Shown: in pieces, positions 22,517 through 23,022 of the stretch
How positions within the stretch are numbered: position 1 is the first letter of the stretch
Layout of the letters: the number at the start of each line of letters is the position of its first letter
Source: Paracoccaceae bacterium
GTDB lineage: Bacteria > Pseudomonadota > Alphaproteobacteria > Rhodobacterales > Rhodobacteraceae
DNA: 23,022 nt
Direction of reading: 5' to 3'
NCBI GenBank assembly: GCA_007129775.1
Contig: SKUV01000130.1
Coordinates: 1 to 23,022, forward strand
The notes under the pieces: model-generated
Database searches by the model: none
Seen by the model: only the letters and a program-made list of their open reading frames with translations
What the model was told of the DNA's origin: nothing
Position numbers and translations under genes: made by a program

Positions 22517-23022
22517 TCAGGCCACGAGGCCGGGAATGTCGTTGGCGCGCGCGGCTTCCTGACAATGGTCGATGAAGGCCTGAATGGTGCGCGAGACATG
22601 GGCGGCACGCGAAATCACGATGCCCAGTTGCAGCGGCGGCACCTCGGTCTGCATCGGAATGAAGCGCAGCTGCCTGCCGTCCATGGAGAATTCCGAGACG
22701 GTGCGCATGTTGGAAATGCCGAAGCCGAAGCCGTTGGCCACGAGGCTGCGCTGCAGTGCGATCTCGGTCGTGCGTTCGGCGATGCGCGGCCGCTGGCCGA
22801 GGCCGCGGAAGAACGACAGGAAATAATCGGAACTGTGCGGCATATCGAGCATCACCATGTCATGCTCCACCAGATCCTCGGCCGACAGCCGCTCGCGCCG
22901 CGCGAGCGGATGGTCATGGGCCAGCATCACATAGGTCGGCAATGTGCACAGCGGATGAAAGACGATGTCGCTGGGCAGCGACATGTCATAGGTCAGCGCC
23001 AGATCGATCCGGGCGCTGCCCA
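22517..23022 (-). CDS. LysR-family regulator, C-terminal part (runs off the window)
   Basis: 168 residues of an effector-binding domain, open to the right edge. Landmarks are ARIDLALTYDM, then the second lobe with VMLAHDHPLARRERLSAEDL, and LVANGFGFGISNM, which matches the GxGI turn of LysR effector domains; the order and spacing are normal for this family. The DNA-binding half lies outside the window. An internal ATG at 22984 is not the start. The gene lies 12 bp upstream of the ArgE-like gene on the same strand, so the two are probably co-transcribed. Confidence 0.85.
   Translation of the reverse strand, partial: GSARIDLALTYDMSLPSDIVFHPLCTLPTYVMLAHDHPLARRERLSAEDLVEHDMVMLDMPHSSDYFLSFFRGLGQRPRIAERTTEIALQRSLVANGFGFGISNMRTVSEFSMDGRQLRFIPMQTEVPPLQLGIVISRAAHVSRTIQAFIDHCQEAARANDIPGLVA

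Overview
The window is GC-rich, tightly packed bacterial DNA with strong G/C third-position bias. Protein styles (a Tdh without the structural-zinc cysteines, LivFGMHK and tripartite tricarboxylate transporters, many GntR/MarR/LysR regulators) suggest an alphaproteobacterium, most likely of the Rhodobacteraceae; this is inference, as no rRNA or tRNA gene is present. I saw no insertion sequence, integrase, phage gene or CRISPR array. The region looks like chromosomal metabolic DNA made of catabolic modules, each with its own regulator.

Left part (1-4038). The C-terminal end of an FAD-dependent oxidoreductase (+) converges on a minus-strand operon kbl - cysteine-synthase-like gene - tdh. Its genes are joined by two 4-bp ATGA overlaps. 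Tdh and Kbl turn L-threonine into glycine and acetyl-CoA; the PLP enzyme between them is an unexplained partner. An XRE-cupin regulator lies just upstream, and the kbl promoter carries an inverted repeat between its -35 and -10 hexamers.

Centre (4105-13924, all minus strand). Read in the direction of transcription: MarR regulator, flavin reductase, HpaB-type flavin monooxygenase, small cupin, a terminator-like hairpin, then a complete ABC uptake system (binding protein, two permeases, two ATPases), a DUF2848 protein that resembles fumarylacetoacetate hydrolases, and a GntR/FCD regulator. This reads as uptake and oxygenation of an aromatic or heteroaromatic acid, followed by hydrolytic steps.

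Right part (14092-21090, plus strand, divergent from the MarR gene). HpcH/HpaI-type aldolase, TctC binding protein, a fused TctA-TctB membrane protein, an RraA-like aldolase, a LysR regulator preceded by five copies of a heptamer, and an FMN-dependent alpha-hydroxy-acid dehydrogenase. The aldolases and the dehydrogenase all belong to families that commonly yield pyruvate or other 2-oxo acids. Together with the central block this looks like an uncharacterised degradation island with two unrelated transporters and no recognisable classical ring-cleavage dioxygenase.

Right edge (21263-23022, minus strand). An ArgE-type M20 deacylase downstream of a LysR regulator that runs off the window.

The best candidates for something new are the island as a whole, the HpaB-like enzyme in which two expected active-site residues appear exchanged (His where Tyr is usual and Tyr where His is usual), the TctA-TctB fusion, the PLP enzyme inside the threonine operon, and the heptamer array in front of the LysR gene.
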